A DNA stretch of 23,218 bases from a virus. Made by a program: the position numbers and the translations under genes. Of the stretch, positions 14,038 through 21,083 are shown piece after piece. The stretch is from positions 1-23,218 of the IMG/VR virus record IMGVR_UViG_3300006917_003263. One strand, written 5' to 3'. A model generated the notes under the pieces. The model had not been told where the DNA came from and made no database searches. It saw only the letters and a program-made list of their open reading frames with translations. Each line of letters starts with the position of its first letter. The stretch's first letter is position 1.

Positions 14038-14046
14038 TGGTATAAT
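14038..14046 (+). promoter_or_regulatory. Extended -10 promoter giving a probably leaderless terminase mRNA
   Basis: TGGTATAAT at 14038-14046 is a consensus extended -10 element in the 29-base gap after the DUF1599 gene. No -35 is visible. A start seven to nine bases downstream falls at 14053-14055, on or within two bases of the small-terminase ATG at 14055. There is no Shine-Dalgarno sequence before that ATG (it is preceded by AAATTTAT), which supports a leaderless transcript, a common mode in actinobacteria. Confidence 0.6.
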
Positions 14047-14054
14047 AAATTTAT

Positions 14055-14600
14055 ATGGAAATTGAATTAGCTGATCATTTTGATCGTATGAATAGGGTTG
14101 TAGAAGAATTATTAAAGGGTAATAACCCTACCCAAATCGCCACCTTAACAGGGTTTAAAAGGTCAGAGGTTATAGGCTATATAGACGAATGGAAAGAAGT
14201 CGTTAGAAGCGATTCTGGAGCCCGTGAGAGGGCAAAGGAAGCTATATCTGGCGCAGACCAGCACTATGCAATGCTTATAAAAGAGGCTTGGAAAACGGTA
14301 GAGGATGCAGATCAATCAGGTCAATTAAATGTAAAAGCAACTTCTTTAAAATTAATTGCAGACATTGAAGGTAAAAGAATTGGTATGCTACAAGAGGTAG
14401 GTCTATTAGATAATGCTGAACTAGCAACACAAATTGCTGATACAGAAAGAAAACAAGATATTCTTGTTAAAATTTTAAAAGAAGTTACAGCTACTTGTCC
14501 AAAATGTAAATTAGAGGTAGCAAAAAGACTTTCACAAATAACTGGCATTATAGAACCAATTAACATAGAAGATAATGAGGTAATAACAAATGTTCAATAA
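14055..14600 (+). CDS. Probable terminase small subunit
   Basis: This is a 181-residue protein placed just before the large terminase. The N-terminus (about 8-48) holds a helix-turn-helix, NPTQIATLTGFKRSEVIGYI, suited to recognise the packaging site. The centre (60-140) is a long amphipathic helix region that could form the oligomeric ring. The end has C-x2-C (ATCPKCKLEV, near 157-160) and acidic residues. This arrangement (HTH, coiled coil, C-terminal tail) is usual for small terminases, although sequence similarity is low. It has its own promoter and probably no leader. A 2OG oxygenase gene overlaps its 3' end by 11 bases and separates it from the large subunit. Confidence 0.7.
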   Translation: MEIELADHFDRMNRVVEELLKGNNPTQIATLTGFKRSEVIGYIDEWKEVVRSDSGARERAKEAISGADQHYAMLIKEAWKTVEDADQSGQLNVKATSLKLIADIEGKRIGMLQEVGLLDNAELATQIADTERKQDILVKILKEVTATCPKCKLEVAKRLSQITGIIEPINIEDNEVITNVQ

Positions 14601-15315
14601 AAATATTTTTGAAAAAATTGGTGAGGAAATATATGTTTATAAAAATTTTTTAAGTAAAGAATTTTGTGAAGATTTAGTAAATTCAATTGAAAAAATAGAA
14701 GACAGTAATTGGGATCTAATAGGAGAATCGGGTAGATATTTTTCAAAACCTGGGACTGTCAACTTTGAACCAATTTATGAAAAAATTATAGAGTCCATAA
14801 ATTTAGAAAATGGTTTTAATATACAACATGGCTCACGTGCATTAAAAATGATAAAAAATTCTTTTATGTCTCCACATGCAGATAATGTTGAATACGATTC
14901 TTTGGAGAAACAGGCCTTAGAATATGTTGATGGGGAGCCATATGATTTAAGAGAAAATACGCATTATGGAATGGTCATTTATCTTAATAATTTTGAAGGC
15001 GGAGAATTAGAATATGTTAATCAAAATATTATTTATAAGCCAAGCATTGGAGATTTTGTTATACATTCAGCAAAAGAAATTTGTACTCATGGTGTTAAAA
15101 AAGTATTAAGCGATGTTAGATATTCATACTCAAATAATATTTATAATTTTGTTAAAATAAAAAGTGGTTATGTCCCATATCCTGGGGTTGGCAAAGCAAA
15201 TTATGTTTCAGAAATAGAGCCTAAAAATGTTCTTAATAAAGAAACATGGTTTAAGCCTTCAAATGGTCAATGTTTTATTTTTGAAAACGGAATATGGAAA
15301 GAAATTCCAAGGTAA
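14590..15315 (+). CDS. 2-oxoglutarate/Fe(II)-dependent oxygenase (third, between terminase genes)
   Basis: This is a 241-residue oxygenase. The beta-helix motifs are H96 and D98 in FMSPHADNVEYD, H167 in EICTHGVKK and R177 ten residues later; between them are THYGMVIYLNNFEGGELEY and IIYKPSIGDFVIHS, the family landmarks. The C-terminal 50 residues (PYPGVGKANYVSEIEPKNVL onward) are specific to this copy, ending in NGQCFIFENGIW, perhaps a small added module. It differs from the two oxygenases at 7347 and 8138 in helices and spacing, being closer to the plain prolyl-4-hydroxylase type. It is inserted between small and large terminase genes, overlapping the first by 11 bases, a position typical of an acquired cargo gene. 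The start is set by GAGG at about 14576-14579. Confidence 0.87.
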   Translation: MFNKNIFEKIGEEIYVYKNFLSKEFCEDLVNSIEKIEDSNWDLIGESGRYFSKPGTVNFEPIYEKIIESINLENGFNIQHGSRALKMIKNSFMSPHADNVEYDSLEKQALEYVDGEPYDLRENTHYGMVIYLNNFEGGELEYVNQNIIYKPSIGDFVIHSAKEICTHGVKKVLSDVRYSYSNNIYNFVKIKSGYVPYPGVGKANYVSEIEPKNVLNKETWFKPSNGQCFIFENGIWKEIPR

Positions 15316-15321
15316 TAAAAA

Positions 15322-17112
15322 ATGGAATTAAATTTTAATGATTTAATAGATATATTAGACGGAGAAGAGTTTGATGAAAGACCAGTCGATTTACGAACAT
15401 TTGTTACAAGCCCAGACTATCTCGGCCTACCTCCGCTTTCGGAGTACCAGTATACACTCATTGAGAAGAGTAGCCAAATCTATAAAGAGTCTACCTTAAT
15501 TAAACTTTTTGGGGATACAGAGGGAAAAAATAGATATAGGCAAACTTGTAACGAGGTAATAGCACAATTAGGTAAGGGTAGCGGGAAAGACTATTGCTCA
15601 ACAATATCAGTAGCCTATATAGTTTATTTACTATTGTCTCTTAAAGATCCAGCAACCTACTATGGAAAACCCCCTGGCGACACCATAGACATCATTAATA
15701 TTGCTATTAACGCACAACAAGCTAATAATGTTTTCTTTAAAGGGTTTAAAACTAGAATTGAAAGAAGCCCTTGGTTTATTGGAAAATATGAAGCAAAAGC
15801 TTCTGAAATTAAATTTAATAAAAATGTAACAGTATATTCAGGCCATTCAGAAAGAGAAGCTTTTGAGGGCTATAACGTCTTGGTCGCAGTTTTGGATGAG
15901 ATTTCTGGTTTTGCTCTTGAAAGTACAAGTGGTCATGATCAAGCTAAAACAGCTAGTGCTATTTATGAAATGTATCGTGGATCAGTAGATTCTCGTTTTC
16001 CAGATTATGGTAAAGTTATTTTACTTTCATTCCCAAGATTTAAAAATGATTATATTCAACAAAGGTATTCTGAAGTTGTTGCAGAAAAAGAAACTATAGT
16101 TAGAACTCATATATTTAATATAGATCCAGATTTACCTGAAAATACTCCAGGAAATCAGTTTGAAGTTTCTTGGGATGAAGATCATATAATTTCTTATAAG
16201 CTCCCTAAAATATATGCATTGAAAAGACCTACGTGGGAAGTAAACCCAACTAGAAGTATTGATGATTTTAAAGTACCATTTTATAGAGATCCAGTAGATG
16301 CCCTTGGTAGATTTGCATGTATGCCTCCAGAAGCGATAGATGCTTTTTTTAAATCAAGAGAAAAAGTAGAAAAAGCATTCAGTAGTCTTTCTTTAGCAGT
16401 AGATAATTTTGGTAGATTTGAAGAATGGTTTTTGCCCCAAGAAGATAAAGATTATTTTATACACGTAGACTTAGCTCAAAAGCATGACCATTGTGCTGTT
16501 GCAATGGCACACATTAACAAATGGGTTAATGTAAAAGTTACAGATAATTATTCTCAACCTGCCCCGATAGTTGAGGTAGACGCAGTAAGATATTGGACAC
16601 CAACATCAGATAAATCTGTAGATTTTACAGAAGTTAGAGATTATATTCTTGCTTTAAGATCTCGTGGTTTTAAAATTAGAATATGTACATTTGATAGATG
16701 GAATTCTCATGACATGATGCAACAATTAAGGCAATATGGAATAAATACAGAAACTCTATCTGTGGCTAAAAAACATTATGACGATATGGCAATGGTTGTT
16801 TTAGAAGAAAGATTAAGTGGTCCACACATTAAATTATTAATTGATGAATTGCTTGAATTAAGAATTATAAAAGATAAAGTTGATCACCCAAGAAAAGGAT
16901 CAAAAGATTTAGCAGATGCTGTATGTGGGGCTATATTTAATGCAATTAGTTTGACTAGGCCAGATTTTGGTAATGTTGAAATACATACCTATTCTTCATT
17001 AAAGTCAAGAGATAGAATAAATGAACCTGTATTTGAAGACAATAGAAATATTATTCGTGCTCCATTACCAAGAAAGTTGGCGGAAGCACTAGATGGAATG
17101 GAAATATTATGA
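15322..17112 (+). CDS. terL: Terminase large subunit
   Basis: This is a 596-residue packaging motor. The ATPase domain shows Walker A G84-KGSGK-D90 in AQLGKGSGKDY (D in the usual S/T position), a Q-motif-like QYTLIEKSSQ region upstream, and Walker B VLVAVLDE (D192-E193), followed by coupling motif residues around SFPR. The RNase-H-like nuclease begins after about 370: D383 in YFIHVDLAQKHDH, an aspartate in TFDRWNSHD, and D532 in LADAVCGAIF. It would translocate DNA into the prohead with ATP and cut the concatemer. Length and motif order are normal for a TerL. It follows the oxygenase after 6 bases, and its stop overlaps the next ATG. Confidence 0.95.
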   Translation: MELNFNDLIDILDGEEFDERPVDLRTFVTSPDYLGLPPLSEYQYTLIEKSSQIYKESTLIKLFGDTEGKNRYRQTCNEVIAQLGKGSGKDYCSTISVAYIVYLLLSLKDPATYYGKPPGDTIDIINIAINAQQANNVFFKGFKTRIERSPWFIGKYEAKASEIKFNKNVTVYSGHSEREAFEGYNVLVAVLDEISGFALESTSGHDQAKTASAIYEMYRGSVDSRFPDYGKVILLSFPRFKNDYIQQRYSEVVAEKETIVRTHIFNIDPDLPENTPGNQFEVSWDEDHIISYKLPKIYALKRPTWEVNPTRSIDDFKVPFYRDPVDALGRFACMPPEAIDAFFKSREKVEKAFSSLSLAVDNFGRFEEWFLPQEDKDYFIHVDLAQKHDHCAVAMAHINKWVNVKVTDNYSQPAPIVEVDAVRYWTPTSDKSVDFTEVRDYILALRSRGFKIRICTFDRWNSHDMMQQLRQYGINTETLSVAKKHYDDMAMVVLEERLSGPHIKLLIDELLELRIIKDKVDHPRKGSKDLADAVCGAIFNAISLTRPDFGNVEIHTYSSLKSRDRINEPVFEDNRNIIRAPLPRKLAEALDGMEIL

Positions 17113-17357
17113 GTATATATCAAGATAAAGCTAAAGAGTGTAAATGTTGTGGAAAACATGTACCTCTTCCAGTTAGATTAAAAGAATTTAATGGTATAAA
17201 AGTGTGCCCAACCACATTTGATAATATATTTGAATATAAAAGAATATGGAATGAAACTGGTAAAAGACCACCAGGAAATATAAGAAAACATTTTTCTGAA
17301 TATGTTCAGCAAATAGTTGAACAATCTATTGACAAAAAAGAATTAGAAAATATATAA
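17109..17357 (+). CDS. Small zinc-binding phage protein
   Basis: This is an 82-residue protein with a C-x-C-C near residues 11-14 (CKCC) and a further C at about 33 (KVCPTT), a possible zinc site. The rest is basic and mostly helical (YKRIWNETGKRPPGNIRKHF). It starts in the ATGA overlap with the terminase stop. The -35 and part of the -10 of the tRNA promoter lie inside its 3' end. No family is recognised. It could be a small terminase cofactor or an HNH-like remnant, but no HNH motif is present. Confidence 0.6.
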   Translation: MSIYQDKAKECKCCGKHVPLPVRLKEFNGIKVCPTTFDNIFEYKRIWNETGKRPPGNIRKHFSEYVQQIVEQSIDKKELENI

Positions 17358-17358
17358 T
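17329..17358 (+). promoter_or_regulatory. Consensus sigma70 promoter for tRNA-Met
   Basis: TTGACA at 17329-17334 and TATAAT at 17353-17358 are both perfect consensus hexamers, with an 18-base spacer. Transcription would start near 17365, a base or two before the tRNA at 17367, so the tRNA can be made independently of the upstream terminase mRNA. The promoter overlaps the 3' end of the preceding gene. Confidence 0.75.
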
Positions 17359-17366
17359 TCAACTAG

Positions 17367-17443
17367 GCACCAGTAGCTTAGTTGGTTAGAGCCCCCGACT
17401 CATAATCGGGTAGTCGTAGGTTCAAGTCCTACCTGGTGCACCA
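17367..17443 (+). tRNA. tRNA with CAU anticodon (elongator Met, or Ile2 if modified)
   Basis: A full cloverleaf can be folded: acceptor GCACCAG/CTGGTGC, D stem GCTT/GAGC, anticodon stem CCCGA/TCGGG with loop CTCATAA (anticodon CAT), T stem GTAGG/CCTAC with loop TTCAAGT. The 3' CCA is encoded (17441-17443), unlike in the two other tRNAs of the window. G1-C72 pairing excludes an initiator tRNA. A CAU anticodon can also be tRNA-Ile after lysidine modification, which sequence alone does not settle. Confidence 0.95.
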
Positions 17444-17454
17444 AAGGAGAAAAC

Positions 17455-17760
17455 ATGGATGACGAAGAAGCATTAAGACAAATGCAGTATTATATTGATA
17501 TTGGAGCAATTAGGCTAGCTGGATATAATGAACAGGGAGAACCTGTATTTGAGTTAAATGAAACAGTTACAAAAAAATTAGCGCCAGAATTATGGGAAGC
17601 ACATATGGAATACGTGGATAGCAACCTCACACAGTTATTTGAAGAAGGTTTAATGAATGTGGAATACGATGAAAATCTACAGGCAACAATGCATTTCACA
17701 AAAGAAGGCTATGATATTGCAGTTGAAAAAGGAATAATTCCACTGGAGGAAATAGAATGA
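17455..17760 (+). CDS. Hypothetical acidic protein after tRNA-Met
   Basis: This is a 101-residue acidic protein, probably helical at both ends with a short strand core (GAIRLAGYNEQGEPVFELNE). The last third (FTKEGYDIAVEKGIIPLEE) resembles the winged-helix 'F-T-x-x-G' ending found in small phage structural and regulatory proteins, but I cannot name a family. AAGGAGAAAAC precedes the ATG, 12 bases after the tRNA. Its stop overlaps the start of a 27-codon reading frame (ATGA), and it is preceded by its own likely transcript from the tRNA promoter. Confidence 0.6.
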   Translation: MDDEEALRQMQYYIDIGAIRLAGYNEQGEPVFELNETVTKKLAPELWEAHMEYVDSNLTQLFEEGLMNVEYDENLQATMHFTKEGYDIAVEKGIIPLEEIE

Positions 17761-17840
17761 AAATTAAAGTACTATATTACTTTTATAAATTTATAAAAAT
17801 TTTTAAAAAGAAAAAAAAGAGAGATGGGTTTATATATTAA
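17757..17840 (+). CDS. 27-residue basic peptide, possible microprotein
   Basis: This short frame begins in the ATGA overlap with the previous gene and has a strong GGAGG site at 17745-17749, seven bases before the ATG, so translation is likely. The peptide is aromatic and hydrophobic at the start (VLYYFYKFIKIF) and then very basic (KKKKKR). It could be a membrane-active peptide or simply the leader linking translation into the next gene, whose ATG follows two bases after its stop. Coding content cannot be proven for such a short frame. Confidence 0.4.
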   Translation: MKIKVLYYFYKFIKIFKKKKKRDGFIY

Positions 17841-17842
17841 TC

Positions 17843-18685
17843 ATGAATGTATTTGATGATAATAATTCTTTATATTATATATCAGAAACTAATTATAAAA
17901 ACAGACATGAAAATGATGATAATTTTTTTCAAAGAAAAATGTCTGAGCCACTATCAAAAATAATTACTTTAGGATGTTCAAATACATATGGGGTTGCAAT
18001 ACCAAAAGAATTCATTTGGCCAAAAACTATTGAAGAAAAAACTGGACTTTCAGTGTCTAATTTAGCATTCCCTGGGAACTCGGTAAAAGATTGTTTGGAT
18101 ATTTTTTTAGAATATATAGATAACATTGGTATTCCAAAATATGTTTTTGCATCTTTTCCAGATCCTCTTAGATACCAGCATGTAGTTGATAGATTTTATT
18201 ATAAAAATTTTTATAATGATATAGAGGCAAGAACTAAAACTTCTTATTTAATTAAAAATGGCCCAGAAGAAAAATATTTAAAGCTACCAGCGAACCCACA
18301 TAGCACTATTGCTCCAGAAAACGGAATACAACAATTTTTTTCATCAATTTATACTATTCAAACAATTTGTAAATTATTAAATATAAACTTTTATTGGTCT
18401 ACTTGGGATTATAATGCTTTAAATATAACTAAAAAGTTTTTACGTATAAGTAATAAACTTGAAAGAAAATATTTTTTATATGAAAAACACGCTCCAGTGT
18501 TTCATTATACAAAAACAAAAGAGTATAAAGTTTTTAATCAGCATAAGCATTCAGAAGATTTATGCTACGTAGACCACGAAAGTAAATTATTGGGAGAAGA
18601 TATTTATTATATAGGCTCGGATGGCATACATATGGGCGTTCATTGGCATGATCATGTTGCAGAAAGTTTTATAGAAAAAATATGA
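17843..18685 (+). CDS. SGNH/GDSL-hydrolase-like protein, copy A
   Basis: This is a 280-residue protein. Its block-I segment IITLGCSNTYG (S46 as the nucleophile candidate, C in place of D of the GDS motif) is followed by PKEFIWPKTIEEK and VSNLAFPGNSVKDC, where the N of NLAFPGNS fits the SGNH oxyanion positions. A middle motif FYWSTWD and the ending DGIH-MGVHWHDH give the catalytic-type D260-x2-H263 plus three more histidines (H267, H269, H271). It is a likely esterase or acyl transferase acting on a carbohydrate or nucleotide derivative, in the cytoplasm as no signal peptide is visible. It is the first of three relatives (18682 and 21084) that flank a carbamoyltransferase gene, and overlaps the next by 4 bases. 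Confidence 0.75.
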   Translation: MNVFDDNNSLYYISETNYKNRHENDDNFFQRKMSEPLSKIITLGCSNTYGVAIPKEFIWPKTIEEKTGLSVSNLAFPGNSVKDCLDIFLEYIDNIGIPKYVFASFPDPLRYQHVVDRFYYKNFYNDIEARTKTSYLIKNGPEEKYLKLPANPHSTIAPENGIQQFFSSIYTIQTICKLLNINFYWSTWDYNALNITKKFLRISNKLERKYFLYEKHAPVFHYTKTKEYKVFNQHKHSEDLCYVDHESKLLGEDIYYIGSDGIHMGVHWHDHVAESFIEKI

Positions 18686-19659
18686 AAAATGAAGAAACGT
18701 ATAATAATGATTTGTGGAGGCATTCAAGATATCCAATAAATGAAATTGGAAGAAGCCTTTTTGCAAAAGGAGATAATGTAAAAGATATAACAGGATTTTG
18801 GCTGGATAAAAATGAAATTAAAAATGTCGATTTGATAACTCTTGGATGTTCTTTAACATATGGACAAGGGGTTCCAAGGGGCACTAATTGGCCATATTTA
18901 GTTTCAGAAAAATTAAAAATTAGTTGTGCAAATATTAGTGGGCCAGGGCAGTCTGTAATGTGGTCGGTAAGTACATTTTTTTCTTACGTTGAAAGGGTTG
19001 GAAATCCTAAAATTGTATTAGCGCTTTTTCCAAATTTTAGTAGAATGCAAATTCAATATTTAAAAAATAAAATGAAATACAAACAACAGGGTATAGAAAA
19101 AAATGATTATGAAATTGTTGAAGCAATAATTGATTTAAATCCATACGTTGGAAAATTTGATTTTGACAATAATTATTTTAAAGCCCCATTAGATGTACAA
19201 GAAATTTTTCCAGTTGAAACTACTTTTAGTATTAGTATTCAATTTATTAAAATGTTAGAAATTTATTGTAAAACTAATAATATAAAATTATTGTGGTCGA
19301 CTTGGAGTACTGAAGAAGAAAAATGGCTTAATAAAAATATAAATAATATAAGATTTAAAAATTATATTAATATGAATTTTAACCAATGGCATGTTTCAAA
19401 AAATTGGGAAGATGTTCTGTGTAAAGATTTCATTGATGATAATTGTAAAATTAATTATAGTAAAGAAAGTTTATTTAATATGTGCGAAACAATAAATTGT
19501 CATGAAGATTTAAGAAATAAATTTGGAAAAGATTTTGATGTAGCTGATGATAGAGAAAGTTTAAAATTTTTTGCTCATTGGGGCATTCATAAACATGTTC
19601 ATGTATGTGAAAATTTTTTAAATGAATTGGAGAAAAATGAAAACAATATTGGGGATTAA
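18682..19659 (+). CDS. SGNH/GDSL-hydrolase-like protein, copy B
   Basis: This is a 325-residue relative of copy A. Block I reads LITLGCSLTYGQGVP (S57), then ISGPGQSVMWS, then a strand VLALFPNFSR that corresponds to VFASFPDPLR in copy A, and LLWSTWS near residue 215. The C-terminus is H299-W-G-I-H303-K-H305-V-H307. The aspartate of D-x-x-H present in copy A is missing here (F-F-A-H), so either the mechanism differs or the histidines bind metal. No signal peptide is seen. It overlaps copy A by 4 bases and its last 23 bases overlap the carbamoyltransferase gene, indicating coupled translation of the cassette. Confidence 0.72.
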   Translation: MKNEETYNNDLWRHSRYPINEIGRSLFAKGDNVKDITGFWLDKNEIKNVDLITLGCSLTYGQGVPRGTNWPYLVSEKLKISCANISGPGQSVMWSVSTFFSYVERVGNPKIVLALFPNFSRMQIQYLKNKMKYKQQGIEKNDYEIVEAIIDLNPYVGKFDFDNNYFKAPLDVQEIFPVETTFSISIQFIKMLEIYCKTNNIKLLWSTWSTEEEKWLNKNINNIRFKNYINMNFNQWHVSKNWEDVLCKDFIDDNCKINYSKESLFNMCETINCHEDLRNKFGKDFDVADDRESLKFFAHWGIHKHVHVCENFLNELEKNENNIGD

Positions 19660-21061
19660 TGAAACCTCTCATGACGCATCCATCTCTTTAATAAGAGATG
19701 GAGAAATTTTATTTGCTGGACATGCTGAAAGATATAGTAAGAAAAAAAATGATTGGTATAACAGTAAAGAAATATATACAGATATGCTTAATTATGGTGT
19801 CCCAACGCACATAGCATATTATGAACACCCACAGCTTAAAAGATCACGTATATTTTTAAAGGGTGGTGCTGCTGACTGGAAACCGAATATTCCAATGGAT
19901 CTTCCAGTTAAATATTTTAGTCATCATTATTCTCATGCCTGCGCTGGATACTACACAAGTAAATTTAATGATGCTGTAATAGTAGTATTAGATGCCATAG
20001 GTGAATATAATACATCAACAATTTGGGTTGGTGAAAATGAAAAAATTAAGTTAATAAAAAAGTTTAATTACCCATTTAGTTTTGGATTATTTTACTCCGC
20101 CTTTACTTCTTTATTAGGCCTTATGCCTAATCAAGAAGAGTATATTATGATGGGAATGGCAGCATACGGAGACCCAAATAGATATTTTAATAAAATAAAT
20201 GCATATTTTCCATCCATAAAAGAACAAAAATATAATTTTCATCAAGGTATAAATGATTGGAATGAACACATAGGAGAACAAGAGCAGTTTGATATTGCTG
20301 CTGCTGTTCAAAAAGTATATGAATTAAGACTAATAGAGTTTATGAGATATGCACAGGCAAAAACTGGAAAATATAATTTAGTTTTTATGGGAGGGTGTGC
20401 ATTAAATTGTTCTGCAAATACTAAACTTTGGAATATATTTAATGATGTTTGGATTATGCCAAATCCAGGAGACGCAGGTTCATCTCTTGGTGCAGCTGCA
20501 GCTTTATATGGTAAACATATAAATTGGAGTAACCCTTATCTTGGCTACGATCTAGGCAGTAACTATCCAGTAACAGAAATTATTACTTCATTGATAAGAG
20601 ATAAGATTGTTGCTGTAGCATCTGGTAGAGCAGAATATGGACCAAGGGCGTTAGGAAATAGAAGTATTCTTGCAGACCCACGTGATCCTAATATTAAAGA
20701 TAAAGTTAATTTAATTAAAAAACGAGAATCATTTAGGCCTTTTGCTCCAGTAGTAATGGAAGAACATGCAAGTAAATGGTTTGATATGAATTTTACAAGT
20801 CCATACATGCAATATGCAGTTAAATGTTTACAGCCAGAAAAAATACCTTCTGTTGTTCACAAAGATGGGACTTCAAGAGTTCAAACAGTAAACAAAAGTC
20901 AACACCCAGATCTTTACAAAGTTTTAGAAAACTGGTATAGTATTACTGGTGTGCCTATATTATTAAATACAAGCTTAAATATTAAAGGCCAGCCTTTATT
21001 GAATGATCAGTTAGATATTTTAGAATGGGAAAAAACTTATAATACAAAAATTATAAGATAA
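19637..21061 (+). CDS. Carbamoyltransferase, TobZ/NodU type
   Basis: This is a 474-residue O-carbamoyltransferase. The N-terminal Kae1-like domain opens MKTILGINETSHDASISLI and has the metal-binding HHYSH (H96, H97, H100) and LDAIGEYNTSTIW (D119), with the glycine-rich MGGCALNCSANTKL (251-264). The C-terminal domain has GRAEYGPRALGNRSILADPR (330-349), ESFRPFAPVV and LLNTSLNIKGQP, the usual family landmarks. These enzymes use carbamoyl phosphate and ATP to carbamoylate a hydroxyl, on sugars, antibiotics or, in some viruses, hydroxymethylated bases. It is shorter than many family members (about 550-600) because the C-terminus stops soon after the last landmark. The ATG at 19637 has GGAG upstream and is preferred over ATG 19622. 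It lies between SGNH copies B and C. Confidence 0.92.
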   Translation: MKTILGINETSHDASISLIRDGEILFAGHAERYSKKKNDWYNSKEIYTDMLNYGVPTHIAYYEHPQLKRSRIFLKGGAADWKPNIPMDLPVKYFSHHYSHACAGYYTSKFNDAVIVVLDAIGEYNTSTIWVGENEKIKLIKKFNYPFSFGLFYSAFTSLLGLMPNQEEYIMMGMAAYGDPNRYFNKINAYFPSIKEQKYNFHQGINDWNEHIGEQEQFDIAAAVQKVYELRLIEFMRYAQAKTGKYNLVFMGGCALNCSANTKLWNIFNDVWIMPNPGDAGSSLGAAAALYGKHINWSNPYLGYDLGSNYPVTEIITSLIRDKIVAVASGRAEYGPRALGNRSILADPRDPNIKDKVNLIKKRESFRPFAPVVMEEHASKWFDMNFTSPYMQYAVKCLQPEKIPSVVHKDGTSRVQTVNKSQHPDLYKVLENWYSITGVPILLNTSLNIKGQPLLNDQLDILEWEKTYNTKIIR

Positions 21062-21083
21062 TTTTTATAATAGAAAGATGTAG

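Noticed and set aside
19622-19636. Earlier carbamoyltransferase start at ATG 19622
   Set aside because: GGAG sits properly before ATG 19637, and the family typically begins with M-x-I-L-G-I-N-x-x-x-H-D-A-S at the start.
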